Below, in pieces: positions 10,248 through 20,505 of a DNA stretch of 64,000 nucleotides (its first letter is position 1; each line of letters begins with the position of its first letter). The DNA comes from Mariniblastus fucicola (lineage in GTDB: Bacteria > Planctomycetota > Planctomycetia > Pirellulales > Pirellulaceae). The position numbers were made by a program, and so were the translations under genes. The stretch is taken from contig NZ_CP042912.1 in the NCBI RefSeq assembly GCF_008087665.1, forward strand, positions 5,704,001 to 5,768,000, in the 5' to 3' direction. Under the pieces are notes generated by a model. The model was given only the letters and a program-made list of their open reading frames with translations. It had not been told where the DNA came from and searched no databases.

Positions 10248-10658
10248 GCTGTCGGTGACGCCGTTTTTTCAAGGAGGTTGGATTGGGCTAATTTGACTCG
10301 TTGCCGCGCGAGGAGGGCCCGATGTGTTCAAAGCACAACGGGAAATTATAAAACGCAGTTATCCCAATGGAAACTTAAAGATTTACGACGACAACATGGA
10401 TTGCGTTCAAATGCCTGCGATTTCTTAAGATGACAGGATTGTGTCGGTCATGGTGTCCAGAAGCCACTTTGGCCAGCTGCCATGCTGTCCGAGTCAAAAC
10501 AAGGGCCGCGAATGCCTGTTTGACTCGAATCTCGGGCAATTCACGCGTTTTTCGCCTTTGACAAAGTTACCCCGGTTGTTACGATTTCGCTGTTCATCGG
10601 CCGGACAATCGCCGAAAAGACTAGTTCAGACCAAAAAGATCCATCGGGGAATCCAACC
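10248..10658. other. Intergenic region between divergent genes, no gene seen
   Basis: It separates the divergent GAF-HlyD gene and the small basic protein gene, and should hold promoters for both. I see no open frame of note, repeat or strong hairpin. The 10330-10440 part is relatively AT-rich. Confidence 0.5.
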
Positions 10659-10760
10659 ATGGCCAAGCCAACTCATAAAGTTAAAAAAGCCAATCACGGC
10701 AAACGTCCCGCCAACAACCGCGGCCGCAAAGCCAAAAAGAAGAGAATCAAAACTCCGTAG
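10659..10760 (+). CDS. Small basic protein (33 aa), resembles ribosomal protein bL37
   Basis: A 33-codon frame encodes a protein with about half Lys/Arg/His and no acidic residue. The central KKANHGKRPAN closely resembles, from memory, the ANHGKRPN end of the tiny actinobacterial 50S protein bL37. Here it is followed by an additional basic tail (RGRKAKKKRIKTP), so the layout differs from the actinobacterial form. A GGGGA sequence sits 8 bases before the ATG and a strong terminator lies 50 bases after the stop, which makes this a monocistronic gene. A ribosome- or nucleic-acid-binding role is inferred from composition and the motif. It is too short for most gene callers. Confidence 0.7.
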   Translation: MAKPTHKVKKANHGKRPANNRGRKAKKKRIKTP

Positions 10761-10811
10761 CTGGAGGCTTCGTTTTCCGGAGCGATTCGCGACTGAGATA
10801 TTGAGATATTT

Positions 10812-10844
10812 AAAAGGCAGGCCTGATCGGGCACTGCCTTTTTT
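10812..10844 (+). terminator. Terminator after the small basic protein gene
   Basis: The stem AAAAGGCAG / CTGCCTTTT continues into a run of T. The reverse strand also ends in T-rich sequence, so it could terminate the transglutaminase operon from the other side as well. Confidence 0.8.
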
Positions 10845-10992
10845 GATGGGCGGTTTCCTAACAGGACATCAAGCGGACTTCTGTTCGAAAGACTTGCTTG
10901 CAAACGAGGTCTGCTTCGTCCTCGCGATCTAACGCTGCCGGCGAGAGCGAACTGGCGATATGGACAAGCCGCCGCGAGTCAGGAGAAGCTTT

Positions 10993-11877
10993 CTACTTGT
11001 CCCCAATCGGCTCGACGCTCACGGCCACAGCCAGACTCTGCGCAGCGTTTCCAACGATCACGCCTTTAACAGGACACACATCACTGTATTCCCGGCCAAT
11101 GGCAACTGTGATGTGATCGTTGCTCACGATCTGATTGTTGGTCGGATCAAGATCAACCCAGCCAATTGCCCTGCCGCACCAGACCGATGCCCACGCGTGC
11201 GACGCGTCCGCACCGACGAGAGCTTCCTGCCCTTCCGGTGGAATCGTCCGGATGTATCCGCTGACGTAACGCGCCGGAATACCAAGCGACCGGAGGCATC
11301 CGATTTGGAAATGGGCAAAGTCCTGACAGACTCCGCTTCGTTTCTCAAATGCTTCCCGAATTTCGGAAGTCACCGACGTCGCGTTGGGATCGTATTTAAA
11401 CTCTTCGAAGATTCGTCTGGTCAGATCGACAGAGGCTTCCAGGATTGGCCGTCCAGCCGGAAATGAAATCCGGGCGTATTCCTCAAGCCCGCTAAATGCG
11501 GAAATTCCAGGCGACGGGCAAGCGAACTGAACGGCGTCCAACTCTTCCTGTGTGGCTGTTTCGACCAACGCCGCAACAATCGTCTCCCATGGAGAAGTCG
11601 TCGAATATTCGGGTGGCTCAGGACGTTCGACGTCCACCACGCACTTGGCGGTGATGGTCAGGCGGCGATGAGGCTGTTCGACATTGAACTGGGCACTTTG
11701 ATTGCCAAAATAGTCCGTGCGCTGAGTAATACTGAGCGGTTCAGGAGTAACGAGCAAACGGAATTTCTCACACGTCTGCCCTGTCCAGTTCCCTGGTTGC
11801 AAGTGCACAATGTTGTAACCGATCGCAACATCGCCAGGGTAGTCGTATCGAGTCGTGTGCGTTACCGAATACTTCAT
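10993..11877 (-). CDS. Transglutaminase-like protein (short form)
   Basis: A protein of 294 residues with the bacterial transglutaminase N-terminal beta domain (starts MKYSVTHTTRYDY) followed by the papain-like core. The catalytic triad is visible: Cys184 in SGVCQDFAHF, His228 in ASHAWASVW, Asp244 in VDLDPTN. Such proteins probably act as peptidases or amide-bond transferases. This is the last gene of a five-gene operon; its ATG overlaps the stop of the upstream gene by four bases (ATGA, 11874-11877), indicating translational coupling. No signal peptide is seen, so it is likely cytoplasmic. The substrate is unknown. Families of this operon type have been predicted to make and process unusual peptides. 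Confidence 0.9.
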   Translation of the reverse strand: MKYSVTHTTRYDYPGDVAIGYNIVHLQPGNWTGQTCEKFRLLVTPEPLSITQRTDYFGNQSAQFNVEQPHRRLTITAKCVVDVERPEPPEYSTTSPWETIVAALVETATQEELDAVQFACPSPGISAFSGLEEYARISFPAGRPILEASVDLTRRIFEEFKYDPNATSVTSEIREAFEKRSGVCQDFAHFQIGCLRSLGIPARYVSGYIRTIPPEGQEALVGADASHAWASVWCGRAIGWVDLDPTNNQIVSNDHITVAIGREYSDVCPVKGVIVGNAAQSLAVAVSVEPIGDK

Positions 11878-14519
11878 TGCGACCGCCGTTTGTTGGCTTT
11901 GGAACGTCGACCAATATCACCGATTTGTCGCGAAGTATCCGCGTGTACGAAGAAACGATTTGAAACTGCCGCGTGAAGTTCAGGCAAACTTTCCTCCCAG
12001 GCCTTGAGCAGTTCTTCCATCGGCTGAGTTTCGTTTAACAGCCAGGACTCCGCCACCAGCTGAATGTCGGAAGAGCGAACCGAGTGCAGTAGAAAACTGG
12101 ACAGCCTTCGCTCGGGAGCCAGCCCTGCCTGATCAATATTGTCTGGCAACTGCTGCACGTGTTCATCCAGTTGCGCCATCTGCCAAACCAGAGATCGCGG
12201 ATTGGTCTCATCAGTCACCAATAGATCCAGCACTCCTCCCAACTGGTAGTTGGCGAAATAACGGGAGCGATAGGTCATGATACTGTCGGCGACTTCCAAC
12301 GCCGTCTGCAGTACCGGATCGACGGGCTCGACTTTCGGCAGAAACAAAGAACGCAACATAAAGATCAATTGAGTCGCATGCTCCAGCCGACGTCCGATCT
12401 GAACGAATCGATAGACCTGATTCCGCGTCATCCCTTCCGCAGCCTGGCCGCTGAGCGCCGACACATCGACGACCAGTTCGTCCGCAAGCGCCAGAAGGCT
12501 CGGCAAATCCGGTTGATCGATGTCAATTCTTTCGTGGATCCGCAAAATCGTGCGCCACGTGTCGAGCGACATACAATTGCGTTCCATCTGCCCCAAACGC
12601 AACAGCTCGTTGACTGACGTGGCGATGCTTCCGGAATTACTGGCGTCAAGAATCACAGCCGGCAGCAGTTCTGCCAGCTCGGGCAAGGACGTTTTGAGTT
12701 CCTGAATTGCAAACGCGGGCTCGATCTGGCCCTGCATCGCCAGGCACCGCACCAGAACGTGGACTTCGACACGCGATTTGGCTCGCCGTTCACCGATCAA
12801 ACGGTGGATCGTGCTGCGAAGCACACATGACGAAAAGTAAATCCGCTCGATCTGCCGCCCCATCCAAAACAGGTTGTCGGCCGACCGGCTGGACAGTTCA
12901 AAGCCACTGCGACGGGGCGCGAGTTTTTGCGAAACGCTCAACGCACGAGCAGCATTGGCGTCGTCACCTGACTCTACCCAAACGTCTTTTCCGCCTTCGC
13001 CTTCGTTGATCGTGATGTACAACGGATCCTGCAGTTTCGAAGTTCGCCCCAGCCCGCCTTTCATCACCTTGAACCCGTCGTCTGTGCTGACGGCAAACGT
13101 TCGCAGCGCCAACCGGGCGGACTCCATCGATTCGCCGCTCCAGACAGGAACGCTGGATCGATCGACACGTTCCTGGGCGACATAGTTCATCGGATTCGCC
13201 AGCAGCTTTGATTTGCGTTGCTCCAAGGAAAGCTCGCTCATCTCCGTTCCGGCTTCGAACGAACGACTGCGTTCACGAAAAGCTGACTCGAGCGTCAGAT
13301 GATCCAAATTCTCGAGCACGAACTGCAGGGATTTTGGGTCGCCGCACCACCATGTGGCAACGTTCGGAATTTTAAGTTCTTCCGACATCAATGCCTGGCA
13401 GATCTTTCCGCCGTAAGCCATCAGTGCACGCGACTCAACCAGGCCACTTCCGATTCGATTGGTAATCGCCACCTGATTCTGCCGATACGCGTTCACAAGG
13501 CCTGGCGTACCGATGGCCGTCGCGCCGTCGAATTCCAAAGGATCACAATCGAGGCTGTTCTTGCGGCGAAGGATCAAGTCAACGGGTTTGAGCCCGGCAA
13601 GTGTTTTGAAATGGACACCATCGTTGCGTACGGTCAGGTCATCGCCACGGACAAGCGTGTAGCCCAACGTTCGCGCAAGGTAGGCTTCTTCAAAAAAGTT
13701 ACGACCGGTCATCCCCTCACCCAATAACACGCCACGTGCTTTGGGTTTCCCGTCGGCAAGGTTCAGCAGACTATTTTGAAGCTGGTCGTAAAAAGGGCTG
13801 AGCTGGGCGACGTTACACTTCTGGAAAATCTCCGGGAACGCATGCGAGAGCACAATTCGGTTTTCGTGTGCGAACCCGATTCCGGACGGCGACTCGGCTC
13901 GATCGTTCAAAAACCACCAGCGACCGTCCGGAGAGCGTGCAAGGTCGAACGCGACAAGCTGCAAGAACTGCTTGATGTCCGAATCTGAATGCAGCCCTCG
14001 CAGAAACTGCGGATGAGCGTGTAGCAGCGTGGCCGGAATGACTTTCTCGCGAATCAATCGCTGCGGGCCGTATAAATCCTGCAGCAACAGTTCGTACATC
14101 GTCGCACGTTGGGCAATCGCTGCCGAAAGCTCTTTCCACGTCGCGCTATCGATCACGACAGGAATCGCATCCAGTTGCCAAGCCCTGATTTTTCGACGCT
14201 GCCGAACGGAAACCATGCCAGAGACTTTACGGGCAAGATGTCCCGCCAGGCCGACAGAGTTCTCGTCCACCATCCTGCGAGCCCGTTGCCACCTTCGGTT
14301 TAGCCGCGCAACACCAAAACTCGACAGAGCATCGTGATAATCGGAAACATGGTCGCGAGGCTTGTCCTGATCAAAGAATTCGTCATACGAACTCCCGACT
14401 TTGTACTGCGCGAACGGATCCGAAGCCGACGTTTTCGGTTGGCTTTGACTTTGAGATTGTGACTGGGTTTGCGATCTCACTCGGTGATTGTCCGGTTCAT
14501 TCGGAAAATTGGAAGCCAT
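11874..14519 (-). CDS. Fused circularly permuted ATP-grasp and alpha-E protein
   Basis: About 881 residues when started at the ATG giving MASNFPNEP; an upstream ATG at 14540 is also possible. A Ser-Gln repeat (five SQ in a row) precedes the conserved region. Residues ~45-510 are the circularly permuted ATP-grasp domain (SPSGIGFAHENR, GRNFFEEAYLARTLGY, GGLGRTS). Residues ~545-850 are the alpha-helical alpha-E domain (SADNLFWMGRQIERI). In related proteins these are often two genes, as in the 17955-20430 pair of this same operon. The segment aligned with the [10 protein letters not shown] nucleotide-binding loop of its paralogue reads TLESAFRERSRSFEAG, so nucleotide binding may be altered. Predicted role: amide ligase with unknown substrate. 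Confidence 0.88.
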   Translation of the reverse strand: MASNFPNEPDNHRVRSQTQSQSQSQSQPKTSASDPFAQYKVGSSYDEFFDQDKPRDHVSDYHDALSSFGVARLNRRWQRARRMVDENSVGLAGHLARKVSGMVSVRQRRKIRAWQLDAIPVVIDSATWKELSAAIAQRATMYELLLQDLYGPQRLIREKVIPATLLHAHPQFLRGLHSDSDIKQFLQLVAFDLARSPDGRWWFLNDRAESPSGIGFAHENRIVLSHAFPEIFQKCNVAQLSPFYDQLQNSLLNLADGKPKARGVLLGEGMTGRNFFEEAYLARTLGYTLVRGDDLTVRNDGVHFKTLAGLKPVDLILRRKNSLDCDPLEFDGATAIGTPGLVNAYRQNQVAITNRIGSGLVESRALMAYGGKICQALMSEELKIPNVATWWCGDPKSLQFVLENLDHLTLESAFRERSRSFEAGTEMSELSLEQRKSKLLANPMNYVAQERVDRSSVPVWSGESMESARLALRTFAVSTDDGFKVMKGGLGRTSKLQDPLYITINEGEGGKDVWVESGDDANAARALSVSQKLAPRRSGFELSSRSADNLFWMGRQIERIYFSSCVLRSTIHRLIGERRAKSRVEVHVLVRCLAMQGQIEPAFAIQELKTSLPELAELLPAVILDASNSGSIATSVNELLRLGQMERNCMSLDTWRTILRIHERIDIDQPDLPSLLALADELVVDVSALSGQAAEGMTRNQVYRFVQIGRRLEHATQLIFMLRSLFLPKVEPVDPVLQTALEVADSIMTYRSRYFANYQLGGVLDLLVTDETNPRSLVWQMAQLDEHVQQLPDNIDQAGLAPERRLSSFLLHSVRSSDIQLVAESWLLNETQPMEELLKAWEESLPELHAAVSNRFFVHADTSRQIGDIGRRSKANKRRSQ

Positions 14520-14554
14520 ACATCTTAGCGTGCAATCCAATTTTTGTATCGAAC

Positions 14555-17500
14555 CTATCGACGAGTCGTTCGATTGCGACGCATATCAAGAGTCATCGGA
14601 AAAGACGGATTCGGTTCTTCTGTCGGAATGGGAACGGTACCCCCCGTATGTCCAAATCGGAAGAATCGGGACGCCCTTCGACTCTCCGCTTCATAAGCAT
14701 TGACCGGGAAAGAACCAGAGTTTACACCCCCGGGATGATCGACATGATATCGACATCCGCCCAGCGAGCGGTTGTGCCACGAATCCAACAAATCGAAAAC
14801 CAGCGGACTATCAGGTGGAATCGTCGGATGCAAACAACTCGGTGGCTGCCACGCTCGATAGCGGACGCCTCCTACGAACTCACCCTGTGTCCCGGTCGCG
14901 TGCAACGGAACCCGACGCCCGTTACAGCTGATCACATGTCGATCCGATGCGACCCCTTTGACCCGAACTTGCAATCGCTCGACCGATGAATCGACGTACC
15001 GCGCGGTGCCTCCGCTGCCAGGTTCTTCACCCAGCACATACCACGGCTCGATCGCGGTTCGCAGTTCCAGATTGATTCCGTCTACATTGACTTCGCCGAT
15101 CTTGGGAAAGCGAAATTCAAAGTGCGGCGCGAACCAGGCCGGATCAAGTTCGATTCCGGAAAACTGAAGCTCAGAGAGGATATCATTGAGATCCAACTGC
15201 AGAAAATACGGCATCATCCAACGATCGTGGATCGAAGTATCCCATCGAATCAGTTTTTGCCGATACGGTTTTTCCCAAAAGTGCACGATTAACGCCCGCA
15301 TCAATAGCTGCTGAACCATGTTCATCTGCCAGTGCGGCTGCATCTCGAAGGCACGGAACTCGATTAGGCCCAAGCGACCTGTCGACGATTCGGGCGCGAA
15401 AAGTTTGTCGATGCAAATTTCAGCCCGATGCGTGTTCCCCGTCAAATCGACCAACAGGTGCCGAAAAATTCGATCCACCAGCCATGGCGGAAACTCACCG
15501 TTGTCCGGGATCTGTTCAAACGCGATTTCCATCTCGTAGACCGCGTCCCGGCGCCCTTCATCGACACGAGGTGCCTGACTGGTCGGGCCGATAAAGCGAC
15601 TGGAAAACAGATACGAAAGCGAAGGATGGTTGTGCCAATAGTTGACGATGCTTCGTAGTAAATCCGGACGACGTAAAAACGGACTGTCCGCCGGCATCGC
15701 CGCGCCCATCACAATGTGACTGCCTCCGCCGGTGCCGGTATGGGCTCCGTCGAGATCAAACTTTTCAGTTCCCAGTCTGGTCTGGCGAGCATCTTCGTAA
15801 ACGCCAGAAACGATCTCAACCAGTTCGCCCCAGTTGGCTGCCGGTTGAACGTTGACTTCGATGACGCCCGGATCAGGCGTGACTTTGATTTGATTCAAAC
15901 GATAATCCGGCGGCGGCAAATACCCTTCGATCACGACAGGCAACGAGAGATCTTCAGCGGTGGCTTCAATGACTGAAAGCAGTTCCAGGTAACTCTCGGT
16001 GGTTTCCAATGGCGGCATGAAAACGCGGAGCGTACCCTCTCGTGGTTCGACGCAAATCGCAGTCCGGATCACGGGCTCCGATCCAGCGCCGCTCTCAACA
16101 GGCATCTTTTCCGTACGCTTGTATTCCTTCGGCTCCTTGCCCGAATGCGTTTCGGATTCTTCTTCTGTTTCCTTCAGGATTTCTTCGTAGCGATCATGAA
16201 CCGATGAACGCGGTTTGTTCATATCACCCCGGAACGCTCTCTGGTGTCGAATTTCGTCATGCGGCGGCAACGGCGGAAGTGGCTCGAAAGGAATGTCCGG
16301 ATGGGCCGAATACGCGTCTCCGCCAGCGGGAATTGAATCCAGCGGCAAGCGCAATCCCATCGGCGAATCACCGGGCGTCAGGAACATTTCGTCACTGCGA
16401 ACAGGCCACGCCCCACTTACCCAGCGGGGCTTGGCGTTCCACCACTGATGCATGATCGGCAGCAAACATCCAACCGGGTTTCCAAGTCCCTGCTCGAAAA
16501 CGCGAGCGATACGTTCGCGATCTTCGGCATCACTGACATCGGCTTCGCTGACGCTGCGATTGGTCGGAAGCCGTCGCTCTTTCCATGTGTAGTACAGAGC
16601 GTCCTCGAACGCCATGACGACGTGACGCGAATCAATCTCCAGCCGTTTGCAGATCTCGTCGGTAAATTTTCGAGCGTCGTCAGTCGTATGGCCAAGATCA
16701 CTATCCGGATCCGCCAGCCACTTCGGGTCTCGCCAAACCGGTTGCCCATCGTGCCGACACAAAACGGTAAACGCCCATCGTGGCAGCGACTCACCGGGAT
16801 ACCATTTGCCTTGCCCGCAATGAATCAGCCCGCCAGGCGCAAATCGATCCTGCAGTCGACGGCTTAAATTTGCCGCCAACCCGCGCTTCGTCGGACCCAC
16901 GGCAGCAGTATTCCACTCATCGCCCTGCATATCGTCAATGGAAACAAATGTTGGCTCGCCCCCCATCGTCAGTCGAACATCGTTGGCAACCAACCGATCA
17001 TCGATGCGGTGCCCAAGCTCATCAACCGCGCTCCACTGTTCTTCGGTGTAAGGTTTTGTTACGCGAGGATCTTCATGGATCCGCGTGACGGTCATTTCAT
17101 GCTTGAACTCAACTTTGCAATCACCGATCAAACCGCTAATCGGAGCAGCCGTTGTCGGTTCAGGCGTGCAGGCGACCGGAATGTGGCCTTCTCCGCAAAG
17201 CAAACCTGACGTCGGGTCGAGCCCGATCCAGCCTGCTCCCGGCAGAAAAATCTCTGTCCACGCGTGCAAATCAGTAAAGTCAACATCCGTACCACTGGGG
17301 CCGTCCAGAGACTCCACGTCGGGCTTGAGCTGGACCAGATATCCGGAAACGAATCGCGACGCGATTCCCAAATGCCGCATCAACTCAACCAATAACCAGG
17401 CACTGTCCCGGCATGATCCGCTTTTGAGCGTCAGCGACTCTTCAGGTGACTGAACACCCGGCTCCATACGGATCAGATATTTGATCTCGTCAGTAATTCG

Positions 17501-17947
17501 CTGGTTCAATTCGACGACAAAATCGATCGTCTTGCGTGGCGTCAGGTCAACCGACGCGATCAGCTTTGAGAAAAGCGGACCGTAGTAGGATCGTTTGAGA
17601 AACGGAGCCAGATCAACTTTGAGATCCGCCGGATACTCAAACGGATACTTGAGCGCATCATCTTCCAGGAAAAACTCAAAGGGGTTGATGACCGTCATTT
17701 CGGCAACGAGATCGACTTCGACCTCGAAGCATTCCGCGGGCTCCGGGAACACCAATCTCGCCAGCCAGTTGCTGTGCGGATCCTGTTGCCAATTCAGGAA
17801 ATGGTTGGCCGGATTGACTTTGAGTGAATAGCTGTTGACCGGCGTTCGGCTATGCGGCGCGGGCCGCAAGCGAACGATCTGTGGGCCGATTTCAATCGGG
17901 CGGTCATAGCTGTAGAGCGTCTTGTGGTTAAGCGCAACCTTGATCAT
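14555..17947 (-). CDS. Transglutaminase-DUF2126 protein
   Basis: A protein of 1130 residues started at the ATG giving MIKVALNHKTLYSYD, which matches the start of the transglutaminase domain; a longer frame to 18037 overlaps the previous gene and is less likely. Residues 1-290 form a transglutaminase-like unit with Cys in SGSCRDSAWL, His in TDLHAWTEIF and Asp in GLDPTSG. The remaining ~800 residues are DUF2126 (RLTMGGEPTFVSID, GGLIHCGQGKWYPGE). From memory this region has been proposed to be related to glutamine-synthetase-fold carboxylate-amine ligases; I hold that loosely. It begins 7 bases after the alpha-E stop. Likely role: coupled ligase and peptidase chemistry in a peptide-tagging or peptide-synthesis pathway. 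Confidence 0.9.
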   Translation of the reverse strand: MIKVALNHKTLYSYDRPIEIGPQIVRLRPAPHSRTPVNSYSLKVNPANHFLNWQQDPHSNWLARLVFPEPAECFEVEVDLVAEMTVINPFEFFLEDDALKYPFEYPADLKVDLAPFLKRSYYGPLFSKLIASVDLTPRKTIDFVVELNQRITDEIKYLIRMEPGVQSPEESLTLKSGSCRDSAWLLVELMRHLGIASRFVSGYLVQLKPDVESLDGPSGTDVDFTDLHAWTEIFLPGAGWIGLDPTSGLLCGEGHIPVACTPEPTTAAPISGLIGDCKVEFKHEMTVTRIHEDPRVTKPYTEEQWSAVDELGHRIDDRLVANDVRLTMGGEPTFVSIDDMQGDEWNTAAVGPTKRGLAANLSRRLQDRFAPGGLIHCGQGKWYPGESLPRWAFTVLCRHDGQPVWRDPKWLADPDSDLGHTTDDARKFTDEICKRLEIDSRHVVMAFEDALYYTWKERRLPTNRSVSEADVSDAEDRERIARVFEQGLGNPVGCLLPIMHQWWNAKPRWVSGAWPVRSDEMFLTPGDSPMGLRLPLDSIPAGGDAYSAHPDIPFEPLPPLPPHDEIRHQRAFRGDMNKPRSSVHDRYEEILKETEEESETHSGKEPKEYKRTEKMPVESGAGSEPVIRTAICVEPREGTLRVFMPPLETTESYLELLSVIEATAEDLSLPVVIEGYLPPPDYRLNQIKVTPDPGVIEVNVQPAANWGELVEIVSGVYEDARQTRLGTEKFDLDGAHTGTGGGSHIVMGAAMPADSPFLRRPDLLRSIVNYWHNHPSLSYLFSSRFIGPTSQAPRVDEGRRDAVYEMEIAFEQIPDNGEFPPWLVDRIFRHLLVDLTGNTHRAEICIDKLFAPESSTGRLGLIEFRAFEMQPHWQMNMVQQLLMRALIVHFWEKPYRQKLIRWDTSIHDRWMMPYFLQLDLNDILSELQFSGIELDPAWFAPHFEFRFPKIGEVNVDGINLELRTAIEPWYVLGEEPGSGGTARYVDSSVERLQVRVKGVASDRHVISCNGRRVPLHATGTQGEFVGGVRYRAWQPPSCLHPTIPPDSPLVFDLLDSWHNRSLGGCRYHVDHPGGVNSGSFPVNAYEAESRRASRFFRFGHTGGTVPIPTEEPNPSFPMTLDMRRNRTTRR

Positions 17948-17954
17948 GTATTTG

Positions 17955-18947
17955 TCAGCTTTGGCTGACCTCCGTGACCAACCCGTTTGTCTCAACAGGC
18001 GGTCTTGAAAAGTAGTCGGCGGCGATCGCCTGTCCAATGGTGTTTAACTGAGCTTGCAAGTCATCAACGTACTCGTGTAAGCCCTGCTGGATGATGTCTT
18101 CGATCGAAGCATAGATCAGCCGTGAGCCCAACTGGCCCACGTATTGCTCTGATGCGTTGCAAAACGAGTCCTGGGCACTTCCGGTGATGTGTCGTAACGA
18201 TTGCATCGCGTTGACCACACAGTGGTGGATCGAACGCGGGAAATCCGGGTTGAGTATCAGGAAGTTGGCGACTTTCTCAGGCGTAATTCGACCGTGCACA
18301 CGGCGATACATTACCAGAGCACTGGCAGATTTGAGCAGCGCAGACCAACGGACGACATCCAGCGGCGAACCGACATCTCGAGCTTCCGGCAACAGCACGA
18401 AGTACTGCACATCGATCAAACGCGAAGTCTTGTCCGCTCTTTCGATCATCCGACCGAGTTGCGAAAAGTGCCACGCTTCTCCGTGAGACATCGTGGCGTC
18501 TCCGGTTCCAATAAACAGATGGCTGGCCAGGCGAACCTGTTCACAGAACTCCTGTGGCTCGAAAATCGGAGTATCGCTGGCGGCAGCTTCCTTGACCATC
18601 AAGTGAAACCGATTCAACTGCTCCCAAATCGCATTAGGAATAATATCCCGAATCGCCCTCGCGTTCTCACGTGCGCTGGCGATACAGGAAGCGATCGAGT
18701 TTGCATTTTCTTTGTCAGTCGTTAAAAACCGCAACACGTTTTCACGATTAGGGCTTCCGTACCGTTCCTCGAAGTCTTTGTGATCGCCGCTGACGTAGAC
18801 CAGCGGAGACCATTGATTGTTGAACGAATCTATCTCGCCGAGCGTCAGGTTGTAGTTCACGTCAATAAACCGCGCGACGTTCTCCGCACGTTCAACGTAG
18901 CGTCCCAACCAATAAACCGAATCTGCTACACGACTAAGCATCGGCAC
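17955..18947 (-). CDS. Alpha-E domain protein
   Basis: A 330-residue all-helical protein that starts [27 protein letters not shown], close to the family signature (L-S-R-x-A-x-x-x-Y-W-x-G-R-Y-x-E-R-A-E). No catalytic motif is known for alpha-E. It always accompanies circularly permuted ATP-grasp proteins and is thought to be a partner or second subunit. Its start overlaps the upstream ATP-grasp gene by 14 bases, so the two should be co-translated. It is paralogous to the C-terminal half of the fused protein at 11874-14519. Confidence 0.92.
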   Translation of the reverse strand: MPMLSRVADSVYWLGRYVERAENVARFIDVNYNLTLGEIDSFNNQWSPLVYVSGDHKDFEERYGSPNRENVLRFLTTDKENANSIASCIASARENARAIRDIIPNAIWEQLNRFHLMVKEAAASDTPIFEPQEFCEQVRLASHLFIGTGDATMSHGEAWHFSQLGRMIERADKTSRLIDVQYFVLLPEARDVGSPLDVVRWSALLKSASALVMYRRVHGRITPEKVANFLILNPDFPRSIHHCVVNAMQSLRHITGSAQDSFCNASEQYVGQLGSRLIYASIEDIIQQGLHEYVDDLQAQLNTIGQAIAADYFSRPPVETNGLVTEVSQS

Positions 18948-20430
18948 TCCCCTGCTCTTGCTGCTGAGAAGCCTCGAAGTGCGGCACGTGCTGATTCGAG
19001 TTCCCTTTCAGGACCCATGTATCCTTGCTGCCTCCGCCTTGCGAAGAGTTCACGACAAGCGACCCTTTCGGCAACGCGACTCGCGTGAGCCCTCCGGGCA
19101 TGACGTAGATCTCTTTTCCGTAGAGCACGAACGGACGCAAGTCCACGTGTCGCGGCTCAACTTCTCCATCGATCAGTGTTGGCACCGTGGACAAAGTTAG
19201 CGTCGGCTGGGCAATCCACTCACGAGGATTGTCTTTGATTTGACGGGCCGCTTCATCACGTTGTTCTTTGGTAGATTGCGGACCAATCATTAAACCCTTA
19301 CCGCCAGATTCGTTGGTTGGTTTAACGACCAGAGTCTCAAGGTTTTCCAAAACGTGACTTTTGTCGGCCGACTCCGAACAGAGGTAAGTCGGGACGTTCG
19401 GTAGAATCGCGTCTTCACCCAAATAGTATTTGATGATTTTGGGAACGTAACTGTAGACCGCCTTGTCGTCAGCGATCCCGGTTCCCGGAGCGTTCGCCAG
19501 CGTCACTTTGCCGGCTTTCCAGGATTCCATCAGCCCACGAACGCCCAGTACTGAATCGCTGCGGAAGCAGGCGGGATCGATAAAGTCATCGTCGATACGT
19601 CGATAAATGACGTCGACTTTTTCCAGGCCGCGAGTTGTATTCATGAACACATAGCCGTCCTGAACAACCAGATCCGAACCCTGAACGAGCTCGATGCCCA
19701 TTTGCCGCGCCAAAAAAGTGTGCTCGAAATAAGCCGAGTTAAATACGCCCGGCGTCAGCACGACGGCTGTCGGATCGTTGGTAGGCGGAGCACAGTCGTG
19801 CAAAATCTTGAGCAACTGTTCGGGATAGTCTTCGATTGGAGCAACTGACATGCCTTCGAAAACGCCCGCCAACGTTCGCTTCATCAGCTCGCGGTTCTCC
19901 AGCACATACGAAACGCCCGATGGACAACGCAAATTGTCTTCAAGGACATAGATCTGCCCATCGGCATGACGGATTAGATCGACGCCAGTGATGTGACACC
20001 ATACACCTTCGATCGGAGTCACGCCTTCGCACTGTTTCCGATAGGTTTTTGAACCGAAAATCAAATCTTCCGGAACCACCTTGTCCTTGTAGATCTTTCG
20101 ATCGTTGTAGGTGTCGGTGATGAACAGGTTCAGGGCTTCGAGTCGTTGCCGAAGTCCTCGTTCGACAGTCGACCATTCATCGCCATCGATGATTCTTGGC
20201 AACAGATCAAACGGCCAGACTTTCTCCGTTCCGGCTTCGTGACCGTAAACGTTGAAGGTGATGCCCATCTTCTGCAGGCTCATCTCGGCTTCGAGTTGGC
20301 GGCGTTGGAGAGTTCCGGCTGGCAAGCTCGCGAGCTTGTTGACAAAAGTGGCGGTAGACTGTCTTGGATCACCGTTGGACCCAAACATTTCGTCGTACGC
20401 GTCGTTGGAAGAGTAATTTTTTATTTTCAT
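18934..20430 (-). CDS. Circularly permuted ATP-grasp protein
   Basis: A 498-residue protein and first gene of the five-gene operon. Family motifs are intact: DAYDEMF near the N-terminus, [34 protein letters not shown], the nucleotide-binding [12 protein letters not shown], and [21 protein letters not shown] followed by [14 protein letters not shown]. The reaction is predicted to be ATP-dependent carboxylate-amine ligation on an unknown substrate. In other bacteria this gene pairs with alpha-E and transglutaminase genes and often with the proteasome-like Anbu peptidase; no Anbu is present in this window. An inverted repeat lies 75-105 bases upstream of the start (20506-20534). Confidence 0.92.
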   Translation of the reverse strand: MKIKNYSSNDAYDEMFGSNGDPRQSTATFVNKLASLPAGTLQRRQLEAEMSLQKMGITFNVYGHEAGTEKVWPFDLLPRIIDGDEWSTVERGLRQRLEALNLFITDTYNDRKIYKDKVVPEDLIFGSKTYRKQCEGVTPIEGVWCHITGVDLIRHADGQIYVLEDNLRCPSGVSYVLENRELMKRTLAGVFEGMSVAPIEDYPEQLLKILHDCAPPTNDPTAVVLTPGVFNSAYFEHTFLARQMGIELVQGSDLVVQDGYVFMNTTRGLEKVDVIYRRIDDDFIDPACFRSDSVLGVRGLMESWKAGKVTLANAPGTGIADDKAVYSYVPKIIKYYLGEDAILPNVPTYLCSESADKSHVLENLETLVVKPTNESGGKGLMIGPQSTKEQRDEAARQIKDNPREWIAQPTLTLSTVPTLIDGEVEPRHVDLRPFVLYGKEIYVMPGGLTRVALPKGSLVVNSSQGGGSKDTWVLKGNSNQHVPHFEASQQQEQGSADA

Positions 20431-20505
20431 AGCGTCAGTAGGCGAGGTTAAACCGATGATAACATCGTTGACCGGCCAACTGTACTACAAAGTTGCCAAT
20501 TTTTG

